Origin: Hyphomicrobiales bacterium
GTDB taxonomy: Bacteria; Pseudomonadota; Alphaproteobacteria; Rhizobiales; Rhizobiaceae
Assembly (NCBI GenBank): GCA_900472785.1
Contig: UCJH01000022.1
Coordinates: 1 to 34,901, forward strand
Reading direction: 5' to 3'
Length of the DNA: 34,901 nt
Below are positions 25,198-34,204 of the stretch, piece after piece; position 1 is the first letter of the stretch; each line of letters begins with the position of its first letter. The notes under the pieces were generated by a model that was not told the origin of the DNA, did not search any database, and saw nothing but the letters and a program-made list of their open reading frames with translations. Both the position numbers and the translations under genes were made by a program.

Positions 25198-28100
25198 ATT
25201 GGAATTCGAAGATGCTGCGGAAGACGCCGGGCGCGATGATCGACAGGGGGTTGATGGTCAGGCGCGGCTTCCTGAAGGGGCCGTCCAGCTTGAACGTGAT
25301 CCCCAGCAGGCCGCGGTCACGACCGTTACCGAGGATGGCGCCGATCAGCGGCAGCTCTCCGAACAGCCGGTTGAGACCATAGGCCGGCATGAAGGTACCA
25401 GTCATATCCATGTTGCCGTTGGCATCGCGGATCGTCCCTTGAAACGTCGCTCCGATGTCCGTGCCGCGCACCACGCCGCGGTCGACCCTGACGGAGCCCC
25501 GATCGAGCAGCAGTTCGGCATAACCGCGTTCGAAACGTGCGGTGCTGACGTCGATGTCGCGCTTGACGGCTTGGTTGAGGCTACGCCCGCTGGCGTCGGC
25601 CGGCGTGGAAACCATCGATTTCAGCCGGTCTTCGTCAACCAGAGTGAATTTTCGGATATCGATCGAACCACGCCAGGAGCCCGCGCCGCGATCGCGGAGC
25701 TTCAGGTTCAGGAGACCACCACGCATATTGCTGTAGATATCCGCAAATCGGGCAAGGGACGCTGCGTCGCCGCTGGTCAGTTCCAGCACATTGTCGGGAT
25801 CACCTTTTACGAGCTTGGCGACCACCGCCTGGCCACTGTCGGTGATTGCCGACAGATCGAGCCCGTTGATCTGCGAACCGCGAACTCTGTACGTGAAATT
25901 GACATTCGAGAGGGTCTCGTTGTGGAATCCCTGAACCCGGTCGAGATGCGCGTCTATCGTCACGCTTTTTCCATCTCCGTCGCCCGGGCCATCCGACGGT
26001 TTGCGCAACTGCTCGATGACCGGGCGGACATCGGCCGAACTGCCCTTGACGTCCATGCTGTAGCCGCCTTTTTGGCGGGCGACGCTGACGGAATAGTCAT
26101 CGCCCGATGCCAGGCGTACCGATGTGAACTGCGCCTTGTTCAGCCCGGCCTTGTCGATCTGCATGTCGCCGCGGGCTCCAAACCCGTCGCCCGACAGGGC
26201 AAAATCGTCAATCGTCGTGATGCCGTCCTTGGTCGCGGCCGAAAATTTAGCGCTTGCTCCGATGCCGGGGCCTTTCGACCAACCGACCCAAGGCAGCGAG
26301 ATGGAAGCCTTATCGAGATCGGCTGATACAGTCTGCTTGTCCGTGTCGTCGATCGAGATGCTCAAGCCGATCGGCCCTTCGACGATGCCAGAAAGCCCCG
26401 GTGCCATCTTGCGGATCGCGTCGCTTTTCAGCGTTCCGGAAATTTCGCGCTTTCGCTTGACGGTGCTGGCGGAACCGACAGGCTCGACCACGGCAAGATC
26501 CATCGGCGTGCCGTCGATCATGGCTTTGGAATCCAGCACGGCCTGGTGCTCATCGATGCGCAACGTGCCTTCGATATCGGAAATATCCCGGCCGGCGATT
26601 TGCTTGTTGAGCGTCACGCCGTCGAGAACCATTTCCGTCTGCCATTGCGGCGGCGGCGGGTTCTGGGCGTTGACAAGGCCAAAGCGCGCGCCGACCTGCG
26701 CCGTAATCGGACCGGAAAAGTCCTCCGCAACAAAGGCGGTACGCTGCAGCGCGCGGATCGGCCGATAGCTGACCAGCTCGGCGATGGCATCGGCCTGGCC
26801 GGCCACCTCAAGCTTCATTTCCGCCATCAACGGTTTTTCGTGCACTTCCGGGATCAGGAAATTGCCCCCTTTCAGGCTGACGGAGCGGCCCGACGGGAAA
26901 TAGGCGGTTCCTTCCTGGATCTCGACGTCCATATGCGCGCCGTTCAGGGTGAACTTGCCGGATGCGTCACGCAACGGCGGGATATCGCCGGCAATGTTGA
27001 TCCGGGCATCCTCGATATCGAAGCTGACATTCAGTTCGCGGTCGTTGAGTTCCAACGGCCCGACGGTGTTGCTGATCCGCCCCTTCGGCAGGAAGACTTC
27101 CAGCTTGGCATTCGTGACCGTGCCCCCATAGATGTTGGCGACAACCCAGCGGCGTGCGTTCTTGCCCACCCACCAGGGCCAGAGCTGCTTGACGGCAGCG
27201 GACTGTACCCGGTCGGTCAGCGCCGCAAAGCTGATCTGCGGCGAGGTTTCGCCGAATGTCATCGCCAGCGAGCCGGCGAGCGAACCCAGCGGACTGGACA
27301 CCGTCAACTCGTTGAAAACAAGCTCGTGGCTGTCGCTGAAAAACCGTCCATGCGCCTTGGCGTCGAAAATCAACGGACGTTCGCCGACATCCACCGGCGA
27401 CGCGCTCGCGGACTGCAACAGAAGATCGAGCGCAAAACCGCTGCGAGCCGGGGCCACCGATGAATCAAGATCGCTGACGGCACCGGTGAAGGGGAAAGAC
27501 GAGCGGCCGAAATTGACGGCAGATGGAAGAATCTCGACGGAACGGTGCTCGAAATCATAGGCTATGGCGATCTCGGACTTTTTCAGGTCGGAGGTAAAAC
27601 CGCCGGCGTGGAACAGGCCCTCGCCGGTTTGCGCGGTGACGCGCATGGCCGGCTTGACCCCGTCACCGGCCCGAATCGCATTGATTTCGAGATTGGCGCT
27701 GGAAACAATTCCGAAAGCCAGTTCCGGCCCAGTCTGCGGACGATAGAGGAAGGGCGTCAGCGGAATACCCTCGCCGCTGCCATCCAGGCTGACGATCCGG
27801 CCATCCCTGCTGGCGGCCTGCAGTTTCAGTTCGGTTGCTTGCCCATCGACCTGGATCAGGCCGGAAATCTGCATCGAACCATCCGCCGCACGGTTAAAAT
27901 CGAGCGCTTCGACGACCACGGGAACGATTCGCTTGCGCGGCCCCATGAACGAAAGCTTCACATCCGATACCCGTACGACCTGCGTATTGCTGCGTGCGAT
28001 CAGTTGAGAGATCCGGTCGATATGGCCGAAGACGGCCTCAAGCCCCTCGCCGACCTCGGCGACCCGCAGCGTGCTGAGATCGATCGCCCTGCCTTGCGAC

Positions 28101-28591
28101 AAAAGCGCGGAATCCAGCATCGCGCCGTCGGCCTCCAGCCGCGAGACGGCAACTCTGCCGCCGAGCAGAGCAAGGGCATCCAGTTCGATCGAGACGGAAT
28201 CCGTGGTTGCCAGCCGCTTGTCGGAAAGGTTTTCGACAATCGTGACGTTGCGCGCCTTGAGCGCCAGAGACCCGTTCATGGTCAACCGCAAGACTGTGCT
28301 TTCGACCTCGGCATGATAGGCCTCGCCAAGGGCCGCATTCAGAGCCGTCTGTGCCCGGGCATTGAGCGGCGCGTCCAGAGCACCGCTTTCTATCGTCGCC
28401 AGAAGACCGGCAAACAGCACCACGACGATCAAGGCGAGATAAATCAGGCCGCGGCAGAAACCCCAGATACGGCCACGGCCGGACGGTGCATGCACGATAC
28501 AGGGATCGTGTGCCTGGGCGGAAGGCAGCGAATGAAGCGCAACAATGTCTTGCTTGCGAAAACTGACCTTTTCGCTGGGTATTTCGTTCAT
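25196..28591 (-). CDS. Large AsmA/YhdP-like envelope protein (DUF3971/AsmA-like C-terminal)
   Basis: 1131 aa. A short cytoplasmic N-terminus is followed by one membrane helix at about 47-66 (GLIYLALIVVVLFAGLLATI) and a very long periplasmic part rich in short beta-strands (repeated L..V..L....G patterns). That architecture marks AsmA-superfamily proteins such as YhdP and TamB. The central region (MTFGETSPQISFAALTDRVQSAAVKQLWPWWVGKNARRWVVANIYGGTVTNAKLEVFLP) is the DUF3971-type segment of YhdP relatives; the C-terminus (MDMTGTFMPAYGLNRLFGELPLIGAILGNGRDRGLLGITFKLDGPFRKPRLTINPLSIIAPGVFRSIFEF) is the typical AsmA-like ending. Such proteins are thought to form lipid-conducting bridges between inner and outer membrane. 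AGGAGG lies 12 nt before the start, rather far. Confidence 0.9.
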   Translation of the reverse strand: MNEIPSEKVSFRKQDIVALHSLPSAQAHDPCIVHAPSGRGRIWGFCRGLIYLALIVVVLFAGLLATIESGALDAPLNARAQTALNAALGEAYHAEVESTVLRLTMNGSLALKARNVTIVENLSDKRLATTDSVSIELDALALLGGRVAVSRLEADGAMLDSALLSQGRAIDLSTLRVAEVGEGLEAVFGHIDRISQLIARSNTQVVRVSDVKLSFMGPRKRIVPVVVEALDFNRAADGSMQISGLIQVDGQATELKLQAASRDGRIVSLDGSGEGIPLTPFLYRPQTGPELAFGIVSSANLEINAIRAGDGVKPAMRVTAQTGEGLFHAGGFTSDLKKSEIAIAYDFEHRSVEILPSAVNFGRSSFPFTGAVSDLDSSVAPARSGFALDLLLQSASASPVDVGERPLIFDAKAHGRFFSDSHELVFNELTVSSPLGSLAGSLAMTFGETSPQISFAALTDRVQSAAVKQLWPWWVGKNARRWVVANIYGGTVTNAKLEVFLPKGRISNTVGPLELNDRELNVSFDIEDARINIAGDIPPLRDASGKFTLNGAHMDVEIQEGTAYFPSGRSVSLKGGNFLIPEVHEKPLMAEMKLEVAGQADAIAELVSYRPIRALQRTAFVAEDFSGPITAQVGARFGLVNAQNPPPPQWQTEMVLDGVTLNKQIAGRDISDIEGTLRIDEHQAVLDSKAMIDGTPMDLAVVEPVGSASTVKRKREISGTLKSDAIRKMAPGLSGIVEGPIGLSISIDDTDKQTVSADLDKASISLPWVGWSKGPGIGASAKFSAATKDGITTIDDFALSGDGFGARGDMQIDKAGLNKAQFTSVRLASGDDYSVSVARQKGGYSMDVKGSSADVRPVIEQLRKPSDGPGDGDGKSVTIDAHLDRVQGFHNETLSNVNFTYRVRGSQINGLDLSAITDSGQAVVAKLVKGDPDNVLELTSGDAASLARFADIYSNMRGGLLNLKLRDRGAGSWRGSIDIRKFTLVDEDRLKSMVSTPADASGRSLNQAVKRDIDVSTARFERGYAELLLDRGSVRVDRGVVRGTDIGATFQGTIRDANGNMDMTGTFMPAYGLNRLFGELPLIGAILGNGRDRGLLGITFKLDGPFRKPRLTINPLSIIAPGVFRSIFEFQ

Positions 28592-28938
28592 CGAGTCGAT
28601 GAGCCTCCTGAAATCAAAATCCGGACATAGCGCATTCTGCCTGTTACGCCATGTCCGAACCTAGTCGGGTGGCGAATCAAAGTCCGTGCGGATACCAAAA
28701 CCGGCCTGCATCATGTCCTTACGATGCCAGTTCACACCGAAAAGACCATCGATGTATAAGGACCTCCGCGAAAAACTGTAGTCATACTGCCACCGCAGGG
28801 CAATCGAACTCTGGTGCTTGCATCCGATCCCTGTCAAAACGCTGTCGAAATCCGGATTGCGCATCGCAGCGTAGATGGTTCTGTCTCAAAGCAAACAATT
28901 GCGCTCTCGCAACTAACCTGCACAGAAAAGGGATTTTC
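28592..28938. other. Intergenic region, 347 bp, with a possible barrel-protein remnant
   Basis: Between the AsmA-family gene and bcp, which diverge. It must hold the promoters of both; none stands out by eye. The minus-strand frame 28661-28885 is open for about 75 codons and reads like part of a beta-barrel (see the pseudogene entry). Otherwise nothing is recognised. Confidence 0.5.
28661..28885 (-). pseudogene. Possible remnant of an outer-membrane beta-barrel protein
   Basis: The open stretch of about 74 residues ends in ALRWQYDYSFSRRSLYIDGLFG and then VNWHRKDMMQAGFGIRTDF plus DSPPD. Alternating hydrophobic and polar residues with aromatic ends look like the last three strands of an outer-membrane barrel. 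There is no signal peptide, no N-terminal strands and no ribosome-binding site for an ATG (28864), and the frame is stopped just upstream. A decayed gene is one reading; a chance ORF is the other. Confidence 0.25.
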
Positions 28939-29406
28939 ATGACCGAACTGACAGTTGGAACATCGGCGCCCGATTTCACGCTTCCCCGCGACGGGGGCGC
29001 GACGGTCTCGCTTTCGCAGTTCAGGGGCAAGGCGGTTGTGCTGTTCTTTTACCCGAAGGACGATACAAGCGGCTGCACGGCAGAATCCATTGCCTTTACC
29101 GCACTCGCCGACAATTTCGAGGCAGCCAATGCCGTCATCATCGGGCTCTCTCCCGATTCGGTCAAAAGCCACGACAAGTTCGCAAAGAAGCACTCCCTTT
29201 CGGTGATCCTCGCCTCGGACGAGGAAAAGACCATTCTGTCCGCTTACGGCGTATGGGTCGAAAAGAGCATGTACGGCCGGAAATACATGGGCGTCGAGCG
29301 CACGACGGTTTTGATCGACACGGACGGCAAGGTTGCGAAGGTTTGGGAGAAGGTCAAGGTTCCGGGACACGCCGAAGAGGTTCTGACCGCCGTCAAGGCC
29401 CTGTGA
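28939..29406 (+). CDS. bcp: Thioredoxin-dependent peroxiredoxin, BCP type
   Basis: 155 aa from the ATG at 28939, preceded by AAGGG; the longer open frame upstream is not family sequence. It reduces H2O2 and organic hydroperoxides. The peroxidatic Cys46 sits in FFYPKDDTSGCTAESIAF, fitting P...T..C. No other Cys exists in the protein, so the resolving Cys found five residues on in many BCPs is missing and the enzyme must be a 1-Cys type, resolved by an external thiol. The C-terminal YMGVERTTVLIDTDGKVAKVWEKVKVPGHAEEVL is typical. DUF455 gene follows after 22 bp, probably co-transcribed. Confidence 0.95.
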   Translation: MTELTVGTSAPDFTLPRDGGATVSLSQFRGKAVVLFFYPKDDTSGCTAESIAFTALADNFEAANAVIIGLSPDSVKSHDKFAKKHSLSVILASDEEKTILSAYGVWVEKSMYGRKYMGVERTTVLIDTDGKVAKVWEKVKVPGHAEEVLTAVKAL

Positions 29407-29428
29407 AGGCGGTACGGGACAGAGAGCG

Positions 29429-30256
29429 ATGAGCGAGCTTCCGGCAATCCGCAGCCTACGCGACGGCGCCGCCCTGGCGATCCGGGCAGACGACCTCGAC
29501 CTGAAGACGGAACTCGCGCAGGAAACGGCACGGCGCTGGAGCGAGCGCCGGCTTTCGTTAAGATCGCCGCTCGATGCCACGGTTCCGGACCGGCCGGGCC
29601 GACCCGAAAAACCCGAATTGATTCCTCCGCGACAGGTTGCCAAGCGTGCGCTCACAACGGAGCGGGGCCGCATCGCGCTCATGCATGCCATCGCCCATAT
29701 CGAACTCAATGCCGTTGACCTCGCGCTGGATATCGTCGCCCGCTTCGTCACCGAACCGGTCCCGAACTCTTTTTTTGACGGCTGGATGCGCGTGGCCTTC
29801 GAGGAGGCCAAGCATTTTCGCATGGTGCGCGACCGCCTCAGGCAGATGGGCGCCGACTATGGCGACCTGCCGGCCCATGACGGGCTGTGGCAGGCCGCCC
29901 ATGACACCCGCAACGACCTGACGACACGACTGGCCGTCGTGCCGCTGATCCTGGAAGCGCGCGGACTGGACGTGACCCCGGCGCTGCAGGCAAAGATGCG
30001 CGACGTCGGCGACCATGACAGCGCCGCCGTCCTCGATGTCATCTATCAGGACGAGAAAGGACACGTGGCGGTCGGCGCAAAGTGGTTCCGGTTTCTGTGC
30101 GCCCGTGAAAAACGCGATCCCGCCAAGGCTTTCCAGGCGCTGGTCCGCGCCAATTTCCGCGGCCCGCTGAAGGCGCCCTTCAACGACATCGCCCGCGCCG
30201 AGGCCGGGCTGACGCCATCCTTCTACCGATCGATGACGGCCTCGGTGAACAGCTGA
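29429..30256 (+). CDS. DUF455 ferritin-like diiron protein
   Basis: 275 aa. A ferritin-like four-helix protein of the DUF455 family, related to the MiaE-type diiron fold. Likely iron ligands: His90/Glu92 (HAIAHIELNAVDLALD), Glu125/Glu126 and His129 (AFEEAKHF), Glu177 (LEARGLD), Glu209 and His212 (YQDEKGHV). The reaction is unknown. Starts with a GAGAG site close to the ATG. Its tight position after bcp suggests a role in oxidative or iron stress, but that is inference. A 100-bp intergenic region without a clear terminator separates it from the M23 peptidase gene. Confidence 0.9.
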   Translation: MSELPAIRSLRDGAALAIRADDLDLKTELAQETARRWSERRLSLRSPLDATVPDRPGRPEKPELIPPRQVAKRALTTERGRIALMHAIAHIELNAVDLALDIVARFVTEPVPNSFFDGWMRVAFEEAKHFRMVRDRLRQMGADYGDLPAHDGLWQAAHDTRNDLTTRLAVVPLILEARGLDVTPALQAKMRDVGDHDSAAVLDVIYQDEKGHVAVGAKWFRFLCAREKRDPAKAFQALVRANFRGPLKAPFNDIARAEAGLTPSFYRSMTASVNS

Positions 30257-30359
30257 AAGCAGCGGCAAAACACCGGCCCGGCAAGCCTTTGTTAACCTTA
30301 ACAGTGTCTAATTCCCCACCATAAGGACGGCGAGAATCGCAGGTTTCGGGGGTGATTTG

Positions 30360-31691
30360 GTGTCTGCTCATTCGGAAAGCCGGGTTTTCGGCAAACGCAC
30401 GCAAAAGCACATCATCATCCTGGCAAGCGGCGACCGCGTCCGGCATATGACGGTGGAGCCGTGGATGGCCGCGCTTGCCGTTTGCTTCCTCTGCGTCTTC
30501 ACCATCGGCTACTTCGCGGCGACCTCCTACCTTGTTCTGCGCGACGATCTCATCGGCGGCACCATGGCCCGTCAGGCGCGCATGCAATATGATTATGAAG
30601 ACCGGATCGCGGCCTTGCGCGCTCAGGTCGATCGCGTCACCAGCCGCCAATTGCTGGATCAGCAAGTCGTCGAGGAGAAGGTCGAAAAGCTTCTCGAGCA
30701 GCAGATGGCACTGTCTTCGCGCCACGGAAAGCTGGGCTCTCTGCTCGAACGGGCCGAAGATTCGGGCCTTTCCAGCGGAGAAATCCCAATTCCGGCCATC
30801 AACCCGAAGGCCTTCGACAAACGCGCCGACGCCAGTGGCGGCGTCAAGGCGATCGAGCGCCTGATGGGGCTCGGCGGAGCGGAGGAAAAGACAACGCTTG
30901 CAGCTTACGCGCCGGCCTCTGTCGTGCAGGTCGGCAGGCAGGAAACGATGTCGGATCGCGCCGACCGGCTGTTTTCAAAGGTCACGCTTTCGTTGAAGGA
31001 CATCGAACGTGATCAGGTGGCCCGGATTCAGACCTTGACGACCGGTGCGTTCGAAACGGCAGATGCGATCGATACGATCCTGGCACATACGGGTATCAAG
31101 CCAGACGAACGCGCTGCGGACAAGGCTGCGTCGCTCCGCGCCGATGAAAGCAACGACACGGCGATCGGCGGCCCCTTCCTCGAGCCGGAAACCACGGAAG
31201 CCTTCGATAATTCCCTGGTTGCCCTGGACAGCGCCCTTTTGCGGCTGGAGCGCGCCCGCACGCAGGCGAAAAGCCTGCCGTTCAACAATCCTTCGCCGGC
31301 AAGCGACATCACCAGCCGCTTCGGAAACCGGCTTGATCCTTTCCTCGGACGCCTTGCTCTTCATGCCGGCATCGATTTTCGCGCACCGGTCGGCACGAAG
31401 ATCCACGCGACCGGCCCCGGCACGGTGATCACCGCAGCCCGCACGGGCGGTTACGGCAACATGGTCGAGATCGACCACGGCAACGGCATCACGACGCGCT
31501 ACGCGCATCTGTCGAGCATTCTCGTCAATGTCGGAGACAAGATTGCGACCGGGGATGCCATCGCAAAATCGGGCAGCACGGGCCGCTCGACCGGGCCGCA
31601 TCTGCACTATGAAGTCCGCCTGCACGGGCAAGCCGTGGACCCGATGCGTTTCCTGAATGCCGGCATAAAATTGTCGCAATATATCAACTGA
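30360..31691 (+). CDS. M23-family peptidase with coiled coil (EnvC/NlpD-like wall hydrolase or regulator)
   Basis: 443 aa from the GTG at 30360, seven nt after GGGGG; an in-frame TTG one codon earlier is possible. One membrane helix near residues 35-58 (MAALAVCFLCVFTIGYFAATSYLVL) anchors it, and a coiled coil follows at about 70-125 (QYDYEDRIAALRAQVDRV...EEKVEKLLEQQ). The C-terminal LytM domain has HAGIDF (His335, Asp339) and HLHYE (His414, His416), so the zinc site H...D and HxH is complete and the domain should be an active glycyl/D-Ala endopeptidase rather than a degenerate activator. It probably cuts peptidoglycan cross-links during growth or division. Confidence 0.93.
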   Translation: MSAHSESRVFGKRTQKHIIILASGDRVRHMTVEPWMAALAVCFLCVFTIGYFAATSYLVLRDDLIGGTMARQARMQYDYEDRIAALRAQVDRVTSRQLLDQQVVEEKVEKLLEQQMALSSRHGKLGSLLERAEDSGLSSGEIPIPAINPKAFDKRADASGGVKAIERLMGLGGAEEKTTLAAYAPASVVQVGRQETMSDRADRLFSKVTLSLKDIERDQVARIQTLTTGAFETADAIDTILAHTGIKPDERAADKAASLRADESNDTAIGGPFLEPETTEAFDNSLVALDSALLRLERARTQAKSLPFNNPSPASDITSRFGNRLDPFLGRLALHAGIDFRAPVGTKIHATGPGTVITAARTGGYGNMVEIDHGNGITTRYAHLSSILVNVGDKIATGDAIAKSGSTGRSTGPHLHYEVRLHGQAVDPMRFLNAGIKLSQYIN

Positions 31692-31753
31692 TCGCGCAGA
31701 GCCGTCATTCACCTTTTATATTTACCGTTCCTTCCCTGAAATGCCCGGTTTTC

Positions 31754-31782
31754 TTGACTTTGCCTGAGGTTGGGCTTATGAG
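31754..31782 (+). promoter_or_regulatory. Candidate promoter of the DEAD-box helicase gene
   Basis: TTGACT (31754-31759), a 17-bp spacer and TATGAG (31777-31782) lie about 75 bp upstream of the helicase start. Good match to a housekeeping promoter, by eye. Confidence 0.5.
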
Positions 31783-31855
31783 GCCCTGCGACGGCAGTCA
31801 AAGCATTGCCGAGTCACCAGAGTTCGATTGAACCGGAACGGAAACAGATTCCCCT

Positions 31856-33400
31856 TTGACCACTTTTTCTGATCTTGGCCTGAGCCAAAAAGTTCTTTCC
31901 GCAGTCACCGACGCGGGCTACACAATTCCGACCCCCATTCAGGCGGGGGCCATTCCGCCGGCCCTTCAGCGGCGCGATATTCTGGGCATCGCCCAGACCG
32001 GAACAGGCAAGACGGCCTCCTTCGTTCTGCCGATGCTGACGCTGCTCGAAAAGGGGCGCGCGCGCGCGCGGATGCCCCGCACGCTGATCCTCGAACCGAC
32101 GCGCGAACTGGCCGCGCAGGTCGCCGAGAATTTCGAAAAATATGGCAAGAACCACAAGCTGAACGTCGCGCTCTTGATCGGCGGGGTCTCCTTTGAGGAG
32201 CAGGACCGCAAGATCGAACGCGGTGCCGACGTGCTGATCTGCACCCCCGGCCGGCTGCTCGACCATTGCGAGCGCGGCAAGCTTCTCATGACCGGCGTCG
32301 AAGTTCTGGTCATCGACGAAGCCGACCGCATGCTCGACATGGGCTTCATCCCGGATATCGAACGTATCGCCAAGCTCATCCCCTTCACGCGCCAGACATT
32401 GTTTTTCTCGGCCACCATGCCGCCGGAAATCCAGAAACTCGCCGATCGGTTCCTGCAGAATCCGGAACGCGTCGAGGTCTCGGTTCGTTCTTCGACGGCA
32501 ACGACCGTGACGCAGCGCTTCGTCGCCACCCACAGCAAGGACTATGAGAAGCGCGCCATCCTGCGTGATCTGATCCAGAAGCAGGAAGAGCTGAAGAACG
32601 CCATCATCTTCTGCAATCGCAAGCTCGACGTGGCCGATCTCTTTCGTTCGCTTAGCCGTCACGGTTTTTCCGTTGGTGCGCTGCATGGCGACATGGACCA
32701 GAGCTCGCGCACGAAGATGCTGGCAAGCTTCAAGGACGGCCAGATCCAGCTGCTCGTCGCGTCCGACGTCGCGGCCCGCGGCCTCGATATTCCGGATGTC
32801 AGCCACGTCTTCAATTTCGACGTGCCGATCCATGCGGAAGACTATGTTCACCGCATCGGCCGGACGGGTCGCGCCGGTCGTTCTGGTGCCGCATTCACGC
32901 TCGTTTCCAAGCGCGACAGCAAGTTTGCCGATGCTATCGAGAAGCTGATCGACAAGAAGATCGAGTGGCTGAACGGCGATCTCTCCGCGCTGCCCGCACC
33001 CATGGAAAGCCATGACAGCGGCGGCAAATCGGATCGCGGCGGACGGGACGGCAAACGTGGCGGTCGCCGTCATGAGCAGGATCGCGAACGCGGTCACCGC
33101 CCGACGCACAGCCATGGTGCAGCGTCCGGTCACAAATCGGACATCAAATCAGACGATATTCCCAAAGAGCTCGAACCGGTCATCATAAAGGCAGAACCTG
33201 TGAAATCAGAACGCAAGGCAGAAACGAAACCGCAGCATGCCGGCCGCAACAGCAATCGTTCTGCCCCTGCTCCTTATCCGGCTAACGACGACAACCGCGA
33301 TCGGCGCAACCGTTACCGCCGCGACCAGGACGACGGCCCGACGCCGGTCGGTTTTGGCGACGATATTCCTGCGTTCATGCTGATCGCCGGCAAGGCCTGA
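31856..33400 (+). CDS. DEAD-box ATP-dependent RNA helicase (RhlE-like)
   Basis: 514 aa from the TTG at 31856, the start required by the family N-terminus (MTTFSDLGLSQKVLSAVTDAGYTIPTPIQ). All helicase motifs are present: Q motif, motif I (AQTGTGKT, about 46-53), Ia (PTRELA), II (DEAD at 154-157), III (SAT), V (SDVAARGLDI) and VI (HRIGRTGRAGR). It unwinds RNA duplexes in ribosome assembly or mRNA turnover. The last 130 residues are a charged, low-complexity tail (DRGGRDGKRGGRRHEQDRERGHR, then KSDIKSDD) typical for unspecific RNA binding. Such genes are often cold-induced. A hairpin spans its stop codon, and the Nudix gene follows after 16 bp. Confidence 0.94.
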   Translation: MTTFSDLGLSQKVLSAVTDAGYTIPTPIQAGAIPPALQRRDILGIAQTGTGKTASFVLPMLTLLEKGRARARMPRTLILEPTRELAAQVAENFEKYGKNHKLNVALLIGGVSFEEQDRKIERGADVLICTPGRLLDHCERGKLLMTGVEVLVIDEADRMLDMGFIPDIERIAKLIPFTRQTLFFSATMPPEIQKLADRFLQNPERVEVSVRSSTATTVTQRFVATHSKDYEKRAILRDLIQKQEELKNAIIFCNRKLDVADLFRSLSRHGFSVGALHGDMDQSSRTKMLASFKDGQIQLLVASDVAARGLDIPDVSHVFNFDVPIHAEDYVHRIGRTGRAGRSGAAFTLVSKRDSKFADAIEKLIDKKIEWLNGDLSALPAPMESHDSGGKSDRGGRDGKRGGRRHEQDRERGHRPTHSHGAASGHKSDIKSDDIPKELEPVIIKAEPVKSERKAETKPQHAGRNSNRSAPAPYPANDDNRDRRNRYRRDQDDGPTPVGFGDDIPAFMLIAGKA

Positions 33401-33413
33401 TCTTTCAGGCCTT
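33392..33413 (+). promoter_or_regulatory. Hairpin spanning helicase stop and Nudix ribosome-binding region
   Basis: AAGGCCTGA-TCTT-TCAGGCCTT is a perfect 9-bp stem with a 4-nt loop. It contains the helicase stop codon (33398-33400) and ends three nt before the Nudix ATG, where the ribosome-binding site would lie. Only three T follow, so it may work as a partial terminator or more likely couples Nudix translation to that of the helicase. Confidence 0.55.
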
Positions 33414-33416
33414 TGC

Positions 33417-33836
33417 ATGAGCCTTCCAGGACTTGATTTTCCCGGTGTGGGATGTGGGCTTGCCGTTGTAAAAGACGGCAAGCTTTTGCTTTGCCGCAGG
33501 ATGAAAGCGCCCGAAGCCGGGCATTGGAGCATCGTCGGCGGCAAGGTCGATCACCTCGAACTCTCGAGCGTGGGCGCGCGTCGTGAGGCCGAAGAGGAAA
33601 GCGGCCTGTCCATCGGTGCGGTCGATTTTCTTTGCGTCAGCGAACAGATCATCGCAGCCGACCGCCAGCATTGGGTGTCGCTGATCTATGTCACACAGGA
33701 ATTTTCCGGCGAACCGCAACTGACCGAACCCGACAAGCTTTCGGACATCGGCTGGTTCGCGCTCGATGCCCTACCCCAGCCTTTATCGTGCTTCGCCGAG
33801 GATGCCGTCATGGCATTGAGGTCGCGTCTGACCTGA
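33417..33836 (+). CDS. Nudix hydrolase
   Basis: 139 aa. The Nudix box is complete at about 42-64: GGKVDHLELSSVGARREAEEESGL matches G-x5-E-x7-RE-U-x-EE-x-G-U. Members hydrolyse nucleoside diphosphates linked to another group; the ending (SLIYVTQEFSGEPQLTEPDKLSDIGWFALDALPQPL) resembles small ADP-ribose/nucleotide-type or mutator-type Nudix proteins, but the substrate is not predictable. The ATG has no ribosome-binding site because a hairpin occupies that region; expression probably depends on the helicase being translated. It converges tightly with the TfoX-like gene, 2 bp apart. Confidence 0.9.
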   Translation: MSLPGLDFPGVGCGLAVVKDGKLLLCRRMKAPEAGHWSIVGGKVDHLELSSVGARREAEEESGLSIGAVDFLCVSEQIIAADRQHWVSLIYVTQEFSGEPQLTEPDKLSDIGWFALDALPQPLSCFAEDAVMALRSRLT

Positions 33837-33838
33837 CT

Positions 33839-34156
33839 CTATTTCTTGGCGCGTCGTGCCGCCTCGTAGGCAAGCCTCACCCAGCGCGCCATCTCGTCGG
33901 GATCATCGAAAGCCTCTTCTGGGACAGACCAGTAGGGCATGTAGACTGGCTTTTCTTTGCCGTCATAGGCCCATTGGCGGCTCGACGCGGCCTCGAATTC
34001 TGGCGCACTGATGTCGTCTGCCTTGAGCAGGATGTCTCCATCGACTTCCAGTGCGAGAATGCGGCCATCAACATAGATGCCCTTGCCGCCGAACATTCGC
34101 TTGATGCTGACCGGACCGAGCGTTTCGAACATCTCCTCGATGGCATCATTGTCCAT
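33839..34156 (-). CDS. TfoX N-terminal domain protein
   Basis: 105 aa. Starts ...IEEMFETLGPVSIKRMFGGKGIYVDGRILALEVDGDILLKAD, the core of the TfoX_N domain, and ends in PVYMPYWSVPEEAFDDPDEMARWVRLAYEAARRAKK. The full-length TfoX of gamma-proteobacteria regulates competence; stand-alone N-terminal domain proteins are widespread in rhizobia with unknown role. Start supported by AAAGGA eight nt upstream. Probably transcribed alone. Confidence 0.9.
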   Translation of the reverse strand: MDNDAIEEMFETLGPVSIKRMFGGKGIYVDGRILALEVDGDILLKADDISAPEFEAASSRQWAYDGKEKPVYMPYWSVPEEAFDDPDEMARWVRLAYEAARRAKK

Positions 34157-34204
34157 GATGATTTTCCTTTCAAAACTTCAGTGCTGCCACAAGGTGTGGC
34201 AATG

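Noticed and set aside
31814..33133. 439-aa minus-strand open frame
   Set aside because: Antisense to the DEAD-box helicase; shadow ORF composition and no domain.
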